DNA of 64,000 bases from Phyllobacterium sp. 628 (lineage in GTDB: Bacteria > Pseudomonadota > Alphaproteobacteria > Rhizobiales > Rhizobiaceae). How positions within the stretch are numbered: the stretch's first letter is position 1; every line of letters starts with the position of its first letter. Shown here piece after piece: positions 1-8,659 of this stretch. Both the position numbers and the translations under genes were made by a program. The notes beneath the pieces are model-generated. The model did not search any database, was not told the origin of the DNA, and saw only the letters and a program-made list of their open reading frames with translations. The DNA lies in assembly GCF_014189505.1 (NCBI RefSeq), contig NZ_CP050301.1, positions 3,231,501 through 3,295,500 of the forward strand. The letters run 5' to 3'.

Positions 1-439
1 GCATATAGGTGCAGGTGATCGTCAAATTGCCGGGAAAGCCGCTTTCACCATCAGCGAGCAGAATATTCAACGTGACATAGTCCGGGCCGATAGCGACGAC
101 ATTCCAGTTGCGTTTGCCCGCGCCTTTGCTGCCGCCATGAATATTGTGGCGGTCATGGAAATTGCGCTCAAGCCCGAAGGTCTTGCCGTCAATTACCAAC
201 TCGCCATCACGGATACGATTGATCGAGCGGCCCACGGTCGCGCCCAGATAGGGCGAGTACGCGGGATAATCGGCAAAATCCTGATAGCCGAGAACCAGAG
301 GCGCTTCGTGTCCCCTAAGACGCAAATCCTGAATAACTGCACCCCAGGTGAGCACTTTGGCGGTCAATCCGCCGCCCGAAATGGTAATACGGTGAACTGC
401 CTCGCCATCGGCCGTATGGCCAAAAATTTCAGTGTTCAT
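1..439 (-). CDS. galM: Aldose 1-epimerase (mutarotase), N-terminal part, cut by window edge
   Basis: The minus strand reads open from an ATG at 439 to the window edge, giving about 146 residues that start MNTEIFGHTADGEA. The stretch LGATVGRSINRI, followed by NFHDRHNIHGG, is the typical N-terminal pattern of galactose mutarotase-like aldose 1-epimerases, which interconvert alpha and beta anomers of sugars in the cytoplasm. The C-terminal half with the catalytic glutamate lies outside the window. It starts just after the stop of the downstream-reading succinate-semialdehyde dehydrogenase gene on the same strand (5 nt), so the two are probably cotranscribed. The family call is fairly secure; the natural sugar substrate is unknown. 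Confidence 0.85.
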   Translation of the reverse strand, partial: MNTEIFGHTADGEAVHRITISGGGLTAKVLTWGAVIQDLRLRGHEAPLVLGYQDFADYPAYSPYLGATVGRSINRIRDGELVIDGKTFGLERNFHDRHNIHGGSKGAGKRNWNVVAIGPDYVTLNILLADGESGFPGNLTITCTYM

Positions 440-444
440 AAAAT

Positions 445-1905
445 TTAAAGCCCCAAGCCGCCAATGCAGACATATTTGGTGTCGAGATAATCTTCGATCC
501 CCTGATGGCCGCCTTCCTTGCCAAGACCGGATTCTTTCAAGCCGCCAAAAGGCGCTTCAACGGTGGTGATCATGCCCTCATTGACGCCGACCATGCCGTA
601 CTTCAGCCCTTCCGAGACCCGGAAAACCCGTCCGAGATCCTGCGTGTAGAAGTAAGAGGCAAGACCGAACTGCGTATTGTTGGCCAGATCAATTGCTTCC
701 TGCTCGGTTTCGAACTTGTAGATCGGCGCGACCGGTCCAAAAATCTCTTCCGTGGTGAACAGCATATCGGGTTTTGCATCACTAATGACAGTCGGTTCGA
801 AGAAGCTGCCGCCCAGCGCATGACGCTTACCGCCAGTGACGATCCTGCCGCCCTTCTGCTTGGCGTCGGCAATGAATTCCTCGACCTTCGCGACGGCCTT
901 TTCGTCAATCAGCGGGCCCTGCTGCGTCCCGGCCTCCAGGCCGTTGCCAACTTTCAATTTGTCAGTCGCTGCGGCAAACTTTTCAACGAAAGCATCGTAA
1001 ATGCCGGACTGAACCAGAAAACGATTGGTACAAACGCATGTCTGACCGGAATTGCGGAACTTTGCTGCAATCGCGCCATCGACAGCCCGGTCAAGGTCAG
1101 CGTCATCGAAGACGATGAACGGCGCGTTACCGCCCAGTTCCATCGATACTTTCTTCACCGTATCAGCGGCCTGCTTGATCAGGATTTTGCCTATTTCAGT
1201 TGAACCGGTGAAGGTAATCTTGCGGACCAGCGGATTGCTGGTGATCTCGCCACCAATTTCAGAAGCAGAACCGGTTAGAATGTTCACAACGCCCTTCGGA
1301 ATGCCAACCTCTTCACACAGCGCGCCCCAGACAAGACCGGAGTAAGGTGTCTGCGTTGCTGGCTTGACCACTGCTGTGCAGCCGGACGCCAGCGCCGGGC
1401 CGATCTTGCGGGCAAGCATGGAGGACGGGAAGTTCCATGGGGTGATCGCGCCGATAACACCCAGCGGCTCTTTCGTCACAAGAATGCGACGGTCTGCCCA
1501 TGGGGACGGTACAACGTCGCCATAGGTGCGGCGCGCTTCTTCCGCATACCAAAGGATATAGGCGGCAGACATACCGACTTCACCCTTGGCTTCCGCCAGG
1601 GACTTGCCCTGCTCCAGCGTCAGAAGTTCAGCCAGCGCATCCTGATTGTCGAGAATGGCGTCGTGCAGTTTGCGCATCAGCTTCGAACGCTCGAGCACAG
1701 ACGTCTTCCGCCATGTCTTGAAAGCTTCTGCAGCGGCGTTAATCGCACGCTCTGTCTCAGCTTTGCCCGAATTGGGTACGGTGCCAATTTTCAGGCCGGT
1801 CGCAGGGTTGATGACATCAATCGTCTTGCCGGAATCTGCGGCAACCCATTCGCCATTGATGAGATTAGCCTGTTTCATGAACTGGCTGGATTTCTGCAAC
1901 ATCAT
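445..1905 (-). CDS. gabD: NAD(P)-dependent succinate-semialdehyde dehydrogenase
   Basis: 486-residue aldehyde dehydrogenase. Visible hallmarks are the cofactor loop FTGSTEIG near 232-239, the general base Glu256 in MELGGN, and the catalytic Cys290 in NSGQTCVC; the Cys-x-Cys arrangement (290 and 292) is usual for GabD. It oxidises succinic semialdehyde to succinate, the last step of GABA and 4-hydroxybutyrate breakdown. Length matches GabD (about 480-490). Two ATGs are adjacent (1905 and 1902). The ribosome site AGGGAGA on the minus strand is spaced better for the second, so residue 1 may be absent. The partial aldose epimerase gene follows 5 nt downstream. Other ALDH substrates cannot be excluded. 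Confidence 0.88.
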   Translation of the reverse strand: MMLQKSSQFMKQANLINGEWVAADSGKTIDVINPATGLKIGTVPNSGKAETERAINAAAEAFKTWRKTSVLERSKLMRKLHDAILDNQDALAELLTLEQGKSLAEAKGEVGMSAAYILWYAEEARRTYGDVVPSPWADRRILVTKEPLGVIGAITPWNFPSSMLARKIGPALASGCTAVVKPATQTPYSGLVWGALCEEVGIPKGVVNILTGSASEIGGEITSNPLVRKITFTGSTEIGKILIKQAADTVKKVSMELGGNAPFIVFDDADLDRAVDGAIAAKFRNSGQTCVCTNRFLVQSGIYDAFVEKFAAATDKLKVGNGLEAGTQQGPLIDEKAVAKVEEFIADAKQKGGRIVTGGKRHALGGSFFEPTVISDAKPDMLFTTEEIFGPVAPIYKFETEQEAIDLANNTQFGLASYFYTQDLGRVFRVSEGLKYGMVGVNEGMITTVEAPFGGLKESGLGKEGGHQGIEDYLDTKYVCIGGLGL

Positions 1906-2036
1906 AATTCTCCCTGAAATGTAAGGCGGAGCATTTGGTCCACGAATTTTGTGAGTTTTGCGGGAAGACTGCCAACGATTGGCGTCCTAGTTGGCGCTAC
2001 CCTGCTCCTTTTTGGCAAAAGCTGCAACAGCCTGAC

Positions 2037-2993
2037 CTAACCGAAAACGTGTGTCGCAACCGTGACCCAGAATACCATCGACACGGCAGAAAGCGCCGTG
2101 GCGACGACCATGGAATTGGAAGCCAATGCCTGACCTGTCCCGAACTTGGTGGCAATAAGATAGGAATTGACCCCGGCGGGCAGCGCAGCCGAAATAACCG
2201 CGATCTTGGCCGTAAATGGTGTCAGATCAATCAGCAGCGCCATTGCCAAAACCACGGCAGGCATGATGAACAGTTTGATCATCGCAATGACCAGCGAAGC
2301 GGCCAGCTGTCCTGATATCCCGAATTTCTTCAGCCCCATTCCCATGGCAAACAATGCCACCGGTCCGGCGACACTACCCAACAGCTCAACCAATGAATCG
2401 ACCACGACCGGCAATTGCAGACCGCTCCAACGCCAGATCCACCCTCCAAGGATTCCAAGCACAAAAGGATTGCGCAAAAGGCTTCTGAAAAACGAGGTCA
2501 CGACCTTGTGAAGACTGCGTTCCCCGTCGAGCACGCCGTCGCGGCGCAGGGCGATCTCGTGCAAGGTAATCGAAGCCGCCATGACACTTGGCATATGAAT
2601 CGCCACGATCAGCGACAGGATGGCAAATCCGTCCTGACCATATACACCAAGCATCAGTGGCATGCCGAGGAACACCAGATTCGAGAAGGCGCCCGAAACC
2701 CCTGCGACCACACCGGCCCGATTGTCCCTGTGAAAAATGACCTTGATCGCCAGATCCGATAGCGCCCAGGCTACTGCAAGCCCAGTGAAGTAGGATGCCC
2801 ACAATCCCCACGGCGCCGAGCCGTGAAAGTCTGCCGTCACCATCGTTCTGAACAGCAACAGGGGTGCGGCGATCATAAAGACAAACTCGGAAAGCCCGTC
2901 GCCAACCCGCTCATCGAGCAGCTTGAAGTGTGCCGCAGCATAAGCGACGGCAATCCCCCCAAAAACCACAATGATTGTTTGAACGAGACCCAT
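2037..2993 (-). CDS. AEC-family (auxin efflux carrier-like) transporter
   Basis: 318-residue very hydrophobic protein with about ten predicted membrane segments, starting MGLVQTIIVVFGGIAV. The frame extends to 3041, but the extra 16 residues are not hydrophobic and a GGAAG ribosome site precedes the ATG at 2993, so that start is preferred. The pattern of two five-helix halves and the C-terminal stretch SAALPAGVNSYLIATKFGTG, ending in small hydrophobic helices, is typical of AEC permeases, many of which export organic acids such as malate or malonate. The substrate is unknown. It is divergent from the exported protein at 3097, with about 100 bp between them for promoters. Confidence 0.8.
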   Translation of the reverse strand: MGLVQTIIVVFGGIAVAYAAAHFKLLDERVGDGLSEFVFMIAAPLLLFRTMVTADFHGSAPWGLWASYFTGLAVAWALSDLAIKVIFHRDNRAGVVAGVSGAFSNLVFLGMPLMLGVYGQDGFAILSLIVAIHMPSVMAASITLHEIALRRDGVLDGERSLHKVVTSFFRSLLRNPFVLGILGGWIWRWSGLQLPVVVDSLVELLGSVAGPVALFAMGMGLKKFGISGQLAASLVIAMIKLFIMPAVVLAMALLIDLTPFTAKIAVISAALPAGVNSYLIATKFGTGQALASNSMVVATALSAVSMVFWVTVATHVFG

Positions 2994-3096
2994 TGTCTTC
3001 CGCAATAAGCCTGCGGCAACGACCGTGCAAGATACACACAAGCTTTCACTTTATTTTTCTTGGCCAAATCACCATCTCCACTGCTAAGGAGAATGA

Positions 3097-3684
3097 ATGT
3101 TGAAGCAATTGCGATTTTGGACTTTTTCGACACTGACGCTGATCCTGAGCGTGTTCATATCCATTCCAACGGCATTTGCGACCGACGCGGCCTGGGCGCG
3201 GCTGACGCGGGGCGGCTATACGGTTTTGCTGCAAGGCGGCGATTCCTCGGGCACGCTCAGCCCAACAACCGACACAACGGTTGATTGCACGCAGGTTCGG
3301 ACACTTTCAGACCGCGGTCATCAGCTTGCGCAGAAACTGGGTGCACGCTTTGCCGCCAAAGCCATACGAATCGACAAAGTTATGGCAAGCCCGGTCTGCA
3401 ATGCGCAGGAAACGGCACGGCTGGCTTTCAGCGGCGTATCTGTGGAAATTGTCAGCGCCCTTGGTCCTTTGGCCGATGACGAAGCGGCGAAACAATCGCA
3501 AATCGACCAGATTCGTGCAATGATTGCTGAATTCAAGAGTTCCGGCAATCTGGTAATGATGACGGATCGTGCCAATATAACCGCCTTGACCGGTATCATC
3601 CCGCGCCCGACGGAGGCGGTGGTGGTGTCGTCTCCCGAAGCAGGGGAAACGGTTCATATTGCAGGCAGGATCATTTTCGACTGA
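3097..3684 (+). CDS. Exported histidine-phosphatase-fold protein lacking the RHG motif
   Basis: 195 residues with a clear signal peptide: basic start MLKQLR, hydrophobic core, AFA at 26-28. The ribosome site AAGGAG ends 5 nt before the ATG. The mature part follows the histidine phosphatase (phosphoglycerate mutase-like) layout: a beta strand ending in VLLQGGDSSG (43-52), then LSDRGHQLAQKLG and VMASPVCNAQETARLAF. In active members the first motif is RHG with the phospho-accepting histidine; here the equivalent positions read QGG. The protein is therefore probably non-catalytic and may bind a ligand in the periplasm. It lies 129 bp upstream of acpXL on the same strand, but no functional link is evident. 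The family call rests on pattern recognition. Confidence 0.6.
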   Translation: MLKQLRFWTFSTLTLILSVFISIPTAFATDAAWARLTRGGYTVLLQGGDSSGTLSPTTDTTVDCTQVRTLSDRGHQLAQKLGARFAAKAIRIDKVMASPVCNAQETARLAFSGVSVEIVSALGPLADDEAAKQSQIDQIRAMIAEFKSSGNLVMMTDRANITALTGIIPRPTEAVVVSSPEAGETVHIAGRIIFD

Positions 3685-3813
3685 CGATGGAACTAGTAAA
3701 GTATCAATGCGCGGGGTAATTCGGTCTTTCCCTAAGCCATGAAAAACGCTAGATACCGCCTCATTAGACATCAGTGCTTTTTCTAAGGCACCGGAAGCAA
3801 AAGGAAACTTGAA

Positions 3814-4095
3814 TTGACCGCAACATTTGACAAGGTCGCCGATATCATTGCTGAAACCAGCGAAATCGACCGCGACTCCATCACTCCGGAAAGCCACACG
3901 ATTGACGATCTCGGTATCGATAGCCTTGATTTCCTCGACATCGTTTTTGCCATCGACAAGGCCTTCGGTATCAAGATCCCGCTCGAGCAGTGGACTCAGG
4001 AAGTCAATGACGGCAAGGTTCCGACCGAAGAATACTTCGTTCTGAAGAACCTCTGCGCCAAGATCGACGAACTCGTCGCTGCCAAAAAAGCCTGA
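3814..4095 (+). CDS. acpXL: Specialised acyl carrier protein AcpXL for very-long-chain fatty acids
   Basis: 93 residues from a TTG start preceded by AAGGAAA (3801-3807); no ATG fits the conserved N-terminus [16 protein letters not shown]. The phosphopantetheine attachment site is Ser37 in [10 protein letters not shown]. The overall sequence closely resembles AcpXL of Rhizobium and Brucella, which carries the 27-hydroxyoctacosanoyl chain made for lipid A. It is longer than the housekeeping ACP (about 78 residues) and acidic except for the Lys-rich end. It opens the locus acpXL-fabF-fabF-adh-lpxXL. In characterised rhizobial loci a dehydratase gene, fabZXL, lies between acpXL and fabF2XL; here only 71 nt separate them. 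Confidence 0.93.
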   Translation: MTATFDKVADIIAETSEIDRDSITPESHTIDDLGIDSLDFLDIVFAIDKAFGIKIPLEQWTQEVNDGKVPTEEYFVLKNLCAKIDELVAAKKA

Positions 4096-4166
4096 TTTCT
4101 GGACGCCGTTCCAGTCTGACCATATCCACCTAACCGGGTGCACCGTATGAACGGTGTTGCGAGACA

Positions 4167-5351
4167 ATGCAGAACAACACCGTCGTTATCACTGGCATCG
4201 GACTGATTTCATCTTTGGGTGAAGGTGCCGATGCCCATTGGCAGGCTTTTAACGATCACGCCGAACCGCGCATAGATAGCGAAACGTTCAAGCCCTATAC
4301 GGTTCATCCACTGGGTGAAGTCGACTGGAATCTGCAGATTCCAAAGCGCGGCGACCAGCGGCAGATGGAGACGTGGCAGCGCTTGGGGACCTATGCTGCC
4401 GGTCTTGCACTTCAAGATGCTGGCATCAAGGACGACGAAGCACTCTGCGCGACTATGGATATGGTGGTCGCTGCCGGCGGCGGCGAACGGGATGTGACTG
4501 TCGATACGCAGATTCTGGCTGAAGCCCGCGTCCGCAACGATCTCGGTACGATGCTCAATGAGAAGTTGACGACCGAGCTGCGTCCGACGCTCTTTCTCGC
4601 CCAGTTGTCTAATCTGCTGGCCGGCAATATTTCCATCGTCCACAAGGTCACCGGCTCCTCACGCACATTCATGGGCGAAGAGGGTGCAGGCATTTCCGCG
4701 CTTGATACAGCGGTCGCGCGTATCCGGTCGGGTCAAAGCACCCATGCGCTGGTCGGTGGCTCCTATAATTCGGAACATCCTGATATGCTGCTGGGCTACG
4801 AGCTCAATGGCATGTTGAAATCCGATGGCTGGGCGCCGCTCTGGCAGCGTGAAGGCACTACGGGCGGCGGCGTTGTCACCGGCTCCGGCGGTGCCTTCCT
4901 CGTTCTGGAAAGCGCCGATCATGCGGCCAAGCGGGGTGCCCGCGTCTATGCGGCCATTGAGGGCATCTACAGCGCACAAATCCGCCGCAAGCGTGAAGAC
5001 CTGAAGGAAACCATCGGCAAACTGGTTGGTGCCGCAAGTGCCGACAAGGCTGCGGGTCTCATTGTATCAGGCGCAACCGGCGCACACGGTGTTACCGCAA
5101 CGGAAAAGTCCGCGCTTGATGCTTTTGCCAGTGCCGCGATACGCGGTGTTGCCGGCAAAGTGGGCCATTTGCGCGAGGCACAGTTTCCGCTCGCCGTCGG
5201 GCTTGCTGCGCTCAGTCTGTTTCACGGCACAGTTTTTCCGCCCGTCGATGCAAAAAATGAAAAGGCTGCGACTGGCAGCCTCGATACGGCCCTTGCGACC
5301 TCGATTGGTGCGACCCGTGGCGAAGGCGTCGCTCGCCTCGTCAAAGTTTGA
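4167..5351 (+). CDS. fabF2XL: Beta-ketoacyl-ACP synthase-like protein without catalytic residues (FabF2XL, chain-length-factor-like)
   Basis: 394-residue thiolase-fold ketosynthase starting MQNNTVVITGIGLISS. Active FabF enzymes have a TACASG-type cysteine motif; the aligned segment here reads GSSRTFMGEEGAG (about 163-175), with no cysteine. The HGTST histidine motif is replaced by SGATGAHGVT, while GH of the second histidine motif survives in KVGHLREAQ. This is the pattern of a chain-length-factor partner, so it may pair with the downstream active FabF1 to elongate acyl chains on AcpXL toward C28 (inference from locus and residues). The next gene begins 12 nt after its stop. The position in the locus supports the fabF2XL name. 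Confidence 0.82.
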   Translation: MQNNTVVITGIGLISSLGEGADAHWQAFNDHAEPRIDSETFKPYTVHPLGEVDWNLQIPKRGDQRQMETWQRLGTYAAGLALQDAGIKDDEALCATMDMVVAAGGGERDVTVDTQILAEARVRNDLGTMLNEKLTTELRPTLFLAQLSNLLAGNISIVHKVTGSSRTFMGEEGAGISALDTAVARIRSGQSTHALVGGSYNSEHPDMLLGYELNGMLKSDGWAPLWQREGTTGGGVVTGSGGAFLVLESADHAAKRGARVYAAIEGIYSAQIRRKREDLKETIGKLVGAASADKAAGLIVSGATGAHGVTATEKSALDAFASAAIRGVAGKVGHLREAQFPLAVGLAALSLFHGTVFPPVDAKNEKAATGSLDTALATSIGATRGEGVARLVKV

Positions 5352-5362
5352 GAGATTGGCAT

Positions 5363-6641
5363 ATGTCAAAATACACTGACCATCTTGGCCGCCCCCTCGT
5401 TGCAGTAACCGGTCTCGGCGTTGTTTCCTCGCTCGGACAGGGCAAGCAGGATAATTGGGCTGCACTGACATCAGGCACATCCGGCATTCACACCATCACC
5501 CGCTTTGCGCTTGACAATCTGCGTACACAAATCGCAGGAACTGTCGATTTTCTTGAGGAAAGCAATCAGGGCGCGTCGGCATTGTCTGAAAAGCTTGCAT
5601 CGCTTGCAGCTGAAGAAGCGATTGCCCAAGCCGGTTTCGACACGGAAAACTTTGGTGGCCCGTTGTTCTTGGCTGCGCCACCCGTCGAACTTGAATGGCG
5701 CAATCGCTTTGCACTTGACGCTCTGGTCAAAAACGAAGGCGAACCCGGCTATGATCTTCTGCTGGCCGCCTGCCGCCGTGGGCCGCAAACGGCCATGTTC
5801 AACACGACAGAATTCGGCTTCATCGCCGAACGCCTTGCCGATACGTTCGGCACACGCGGTCTGCCAATCACACTTTCGACTGCCTGTGCATCCGGAGCGA
5901 CCGCCATTCAGTTGGGGGTTGAAGCAATCCGGCGCGGCGAAAGCGATCGTGTCCTGTCAATCGGCACCGATGGTTCTGTTTCCGCCGAAGCCTTGATCCG
6001 CTTCTCGTTGCTCTCTGCTCTTTCTACCCATAACGACCCCGCCCACAAGGCAGCCAAGCCGTTCTCCAAGGACCGTGATGGTTTTGTCATGGCCGAAGGA
6101 TCTGGCGCGCTTGTTATGGAATCATTGGAATCAGCCGTTGCACGCGGTGCCAAGATTCTCCGGAATCATGCGCGGATGCGGTGAGAAGGCCGACGATTTC
6201 CACCGCACCCGCTCGAAGCCCGACGGCTCGCCTGCTATTGGCGCGGTCCGCGCTGCGCTGGATGATGCCGGTATCAAGGAAGATGCGATAGATTATATCA
6301 ACGCGCACGGCACCTCGACACCCGAAAACGACAAGATGGAATATCTGGCGCTCTCGACCGTATTTGGCGAGCGCATTTCATCGCTTCCCGTATCTTCCAA
6401 CAAGTCGATGATCGGTCATACTTTGACCGCGGCTGGCGCCATTGAAGCCGTGTTCTCGATGCTCACCATCGAGACAGGAACGATCCCGCCGACCATCAAT
6501 TATGACAATCCCGACCCTGCAATCATTCTTGATGTGGTGCCTAATGTGAAGCGCGAAGCCAGCGTCTCTGCGGTACTTTCCAGCTCTTTCGGCTTTGGCG
6601 GACAAAATACGTGTCTTGTCATGACGGCAGAACCGAACTAA
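5363..6641 (+). pseudogene. fabF1XL: Beta-ketoacyl-ACP synthase II FabF1XL, frameshifted
   Basis: Starts MSKYTDHLGRPLVAVTGLG at the ATG of 5363. The first frame runs to a TGA at 6182-6184 and the rest of the protein continues in another frame to 6641. Reading across gives a normal 425-residue FabF with Cys in STACASGATA (residue 175), His in NAHGTSTPEND and His in SMIGHTLTAAG. The break is one extra base near 6159-6161: with a C removed, the reading becomes AKILGIMRGCGEKADDFHRT, as expected for the family. All catalytic residues are present once repaired, unlike the preceding paralogue. It would condense malonyl-ACP units during C28 acyl synthesis. It is either a true disruption or a sequence error. 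Confidence 0.88.
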
Positions 6642-6668
6642 TCCGTCACCTGAATTAGGAAAACGGAT

Positions 6669-7697
6669 ATGCGCGCATTACAGCTGATTGAAGACCGCAA
6701 GCTCGAGATTGTCGATATTGCTCCCCCGCCCCCGCCCGGTCCGGGTGAAGTAACGGTCAACATCAAAGCTGTTGCGCTCAACCACATTGACGTCTGGGGC
6801 TGGCGCGGCATGGCTTTTGCCAAGCGCAAGATGCCGCTGACAATCGGCGCGGAAGCCTCCGGCGTTGTCGATGCCATCGGCCCGGGCGTTGCCAATCTTT
6901 TGCCCGGCCAACTGGTTTCGATCTACGGTGCACAGACCTGTGGCCTTTGCCGCCCTTGCCGTGAAGGCCGCGACAATCTTTGCGAACACGTTTCCGGCGT
7001 GCATGGTTTCCATCTCGATGGCTTTGCGCAGGAAAAAGTGAACCTGAAAGCCCGCCTGCTCGTCCCGGCACCTCCCGGCGTTGACGAAATCGGAGCGGCT
7101 GTAGCGCCTGTCACCTTCGGAACGGTCGAACACATGCTGTTTGACAATGCCAAGCTCGAAGCGGGCGAGACTATCCTTGTCCATGCGGGTGGTTCGGGTA
7201 TCGGCTCAGCAGCTATTCAGCTTGCCAAGAAGATGGGCTGCACGGTCATCACCACCGTTGGTTCCGACGAGAAGATTGAAAAAGCCAAGGCGCTCGGCGC
7301 CGATCACGTCATCAATTATCGCGTCGACCGTTTCGAAGGCGTTGTGCGCAAGCTGACCAAGAAGAAGGGCGTCGATGTTGTCTTCGAGCATGTCGGCGCC
7401 GATACCTGGGCCGGTTCCATGCTGTCGCTGCGGCGCGGCGGGCGGCTTGTCACCTGTGGCTCGACCTCGGGCGTCTCGACCAATCTCAACCTGATGATGC
7501 TGTTCCAGCAGCAGTTGAAACTGCTCGGCTCCTTCGGCTGCCGTATGGAGAACATGGCCGACGCCATGCAGAAAATGGCGCGCGGACTCGTGCGTCCGGT
7601 TATCGATACGGAAGTGGGCTTTGACGACATCGATACTGCGTTGAAGCGCATGGAAGGCCGCGACGTCTTCGGCAAGATTATCCTGCGCGTCAATTAA
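6669..7697 (+). CDS. Zinc-type alcohol dehydrogenase / enoyl reductase-like MDR protein of the acpXL locus
   Basis: 342-residue medium-chain dehydrogenase/reductase. The structural zinc lobe cysteines are present in TCGLCRPCREGRDNLC (about residues 93-108), and the nucleotide site is HAGGSGIGSAAIQLAKK. It matches the adh2XL gene that always lies between fabF1XL and lpxXL in rhizobial lipid A loci. Its role there may be in reducing the enoyl intermediate or forming the 27-hydroxy group; this is not proven. The start at 6669 is the first ATG after the fabF1 stop, with AGGAAA just upstream. The next gene starts 3 nt after its stop, which indicates one operon. Confidence 0.85.
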   Translation: MRALQLIEDRKLEIVDIAPPPPPGPGEVTVNIKAVALNHIDVWGWRGMAFAKRKMPLTIGAEASGVVDAIGPGVANLLPGQLVSIYGAQTCGLCRPCREGRDNLCEHVSGVHGFHLDGFAQEKVNLKARLLVPAPPGVDEIGAAVAPVTFGTVEHMLFDNAKLEAGETILVHAGGSGIGSAAIQLAKKMGCTVITTVGSDEKIEKAKALGADHVINYRVDRFEGVVRKLTKKKGVDVVFEHVGADTWAGSMLSLRRGGRLVTCGSTSGVSTNLNLMMLFQQQLKLLGSFGCRMENMADAMQKMARGLVRPVIDTEVGFDDIDTALKRMEGRDVFGKIILRVN

Positions 7698-7700
7698 GGC

Positions 7701-8633
7701 ATGAACCTCAAATTCAAACTTGCTCTGTTCCGCTGGAGCCAGAAGTTGAAGGCATTCAACTACTGGCTGTCGGCGCACGTGATTTTTGGTATTCTTCGCG
7801 TGTTGCGGTTGTTGCCTGCGGAAGCGGCGACAAACTTCATTGATTGGTCCGCCCGCCGGATCGGACCTTTGATGGGCCGCCACCGCGTGGCCATGACCAA
7901 TCTGCGCAAGGCCTATCCTGAAAAGTCCGAAGAAGAATTGCAGCTCATCGCCCGCGATATGTGGGGCAGCATGGCGCGGCTTACTGCGGAATATGTGTTT
8001 CTCGACGCGATCTTCGACTATGACCCCAACAGCGATGTGCCGGGGCTGATTGAAGTTCAGGGGCGTGAAATCTTCGAGCGTATTCGCGAGGAGAAAGACC
8101 GGCCGCACATCTTTTTCACCGCCCATAGCGGCAATTTCGAGCTTTTGCCAATTTGCGCCGCCACGTTCGACCTGAATGTTACGGCGCTATTTCGCCCGCC
8201 GAACAATCCCTATGTTGCCAAGAAAATTCTGAGCGCCCGCCGCACCAATATGGGCCACCTTGTGCCTTCCAAGGCAGGAGCTGCTTGGTCGCTTGCCAGC
8301 GTTCTGAACACCAATGGTAATGTCGGCATGCTGGTGGACCAGAAGTTCCACCGCGGCATTGCCTCGACCTTCTTTGGCCGCCCCTGCAAAACCAATCCGC
8401 TTCTGGCAAAGCTCGCACGTCAATACGATTGCGATGTTTATCCGGCACGCTGTGTGCGTCTGCCCGGTGGCCGCTTCCGTCTCGAACTGGAAGACAAGAT
8501 GGAATTGCCACGCGACGAAGCAGGTGCGGTTGATATCGCCCAGACCGTGCAGCTGGTGAATGATAAGGTCGAAGCCTGGGTGCGGGAATATCCCGGCCAA
8601 TGGATGTGGTTCCACAAGCGCTGGAATGCCTGA
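7701..8633 (+). CDS. lpxXL: Lipid A C28 acyltransferase LpxXL (LpxL/HtrB family)
   Basis: 310 residues with one N-terminal hydrophobic anchor (about 23-45) and the lysophospholipid acyltransferase fold of HtrB/LpxL. The catalytic HX4E motif is His142-SGNF-Glu147. The downstream segment TALFRPPNNPYVAKKI and the C-terminal PGQWMWFHKRW are family signatures. It transfers the very-long-chain hydroxyacyl group from AcpXL to lipid A at the inner face of the cytoplasmic membrane. It is the last gene of the acpXL locus, nearly abutting the adh gene. The sulfite dehydrogenase subunit gene converges on it from the other strand, 26 nt away. Confidence 0.9.
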   Translation: MNLKFKLALFRWSQKLKAFNYWLSAHVIFGILRVLRLLPAEAATNFIDWSARRIGPLMGRHRVAMTNLRKAYPEKSEEELQLIARDMWGSMARLTAEYVFLDAIFDYDPNSDVPGLIEVQGREIFERIREEKDRPHIFFTAHSGNFELLPICAATFDLNVTALFRPPNNPYVAKKILSARRTNMGHLVPSKAGAAWSLASVLNTNGNVGMLVDQKFHRGIASTFFGRPCKTNPLLAKLARQYDCDVYPARCVRLPGGRFRLELEDKMELPRDEAGAVDIAQTVQLVNDKVEAWVREYPGQWMWFHKRWNA

Positions 8634-8659
8634 GTGAGCGGCTGATGCCGCTCATGAAA

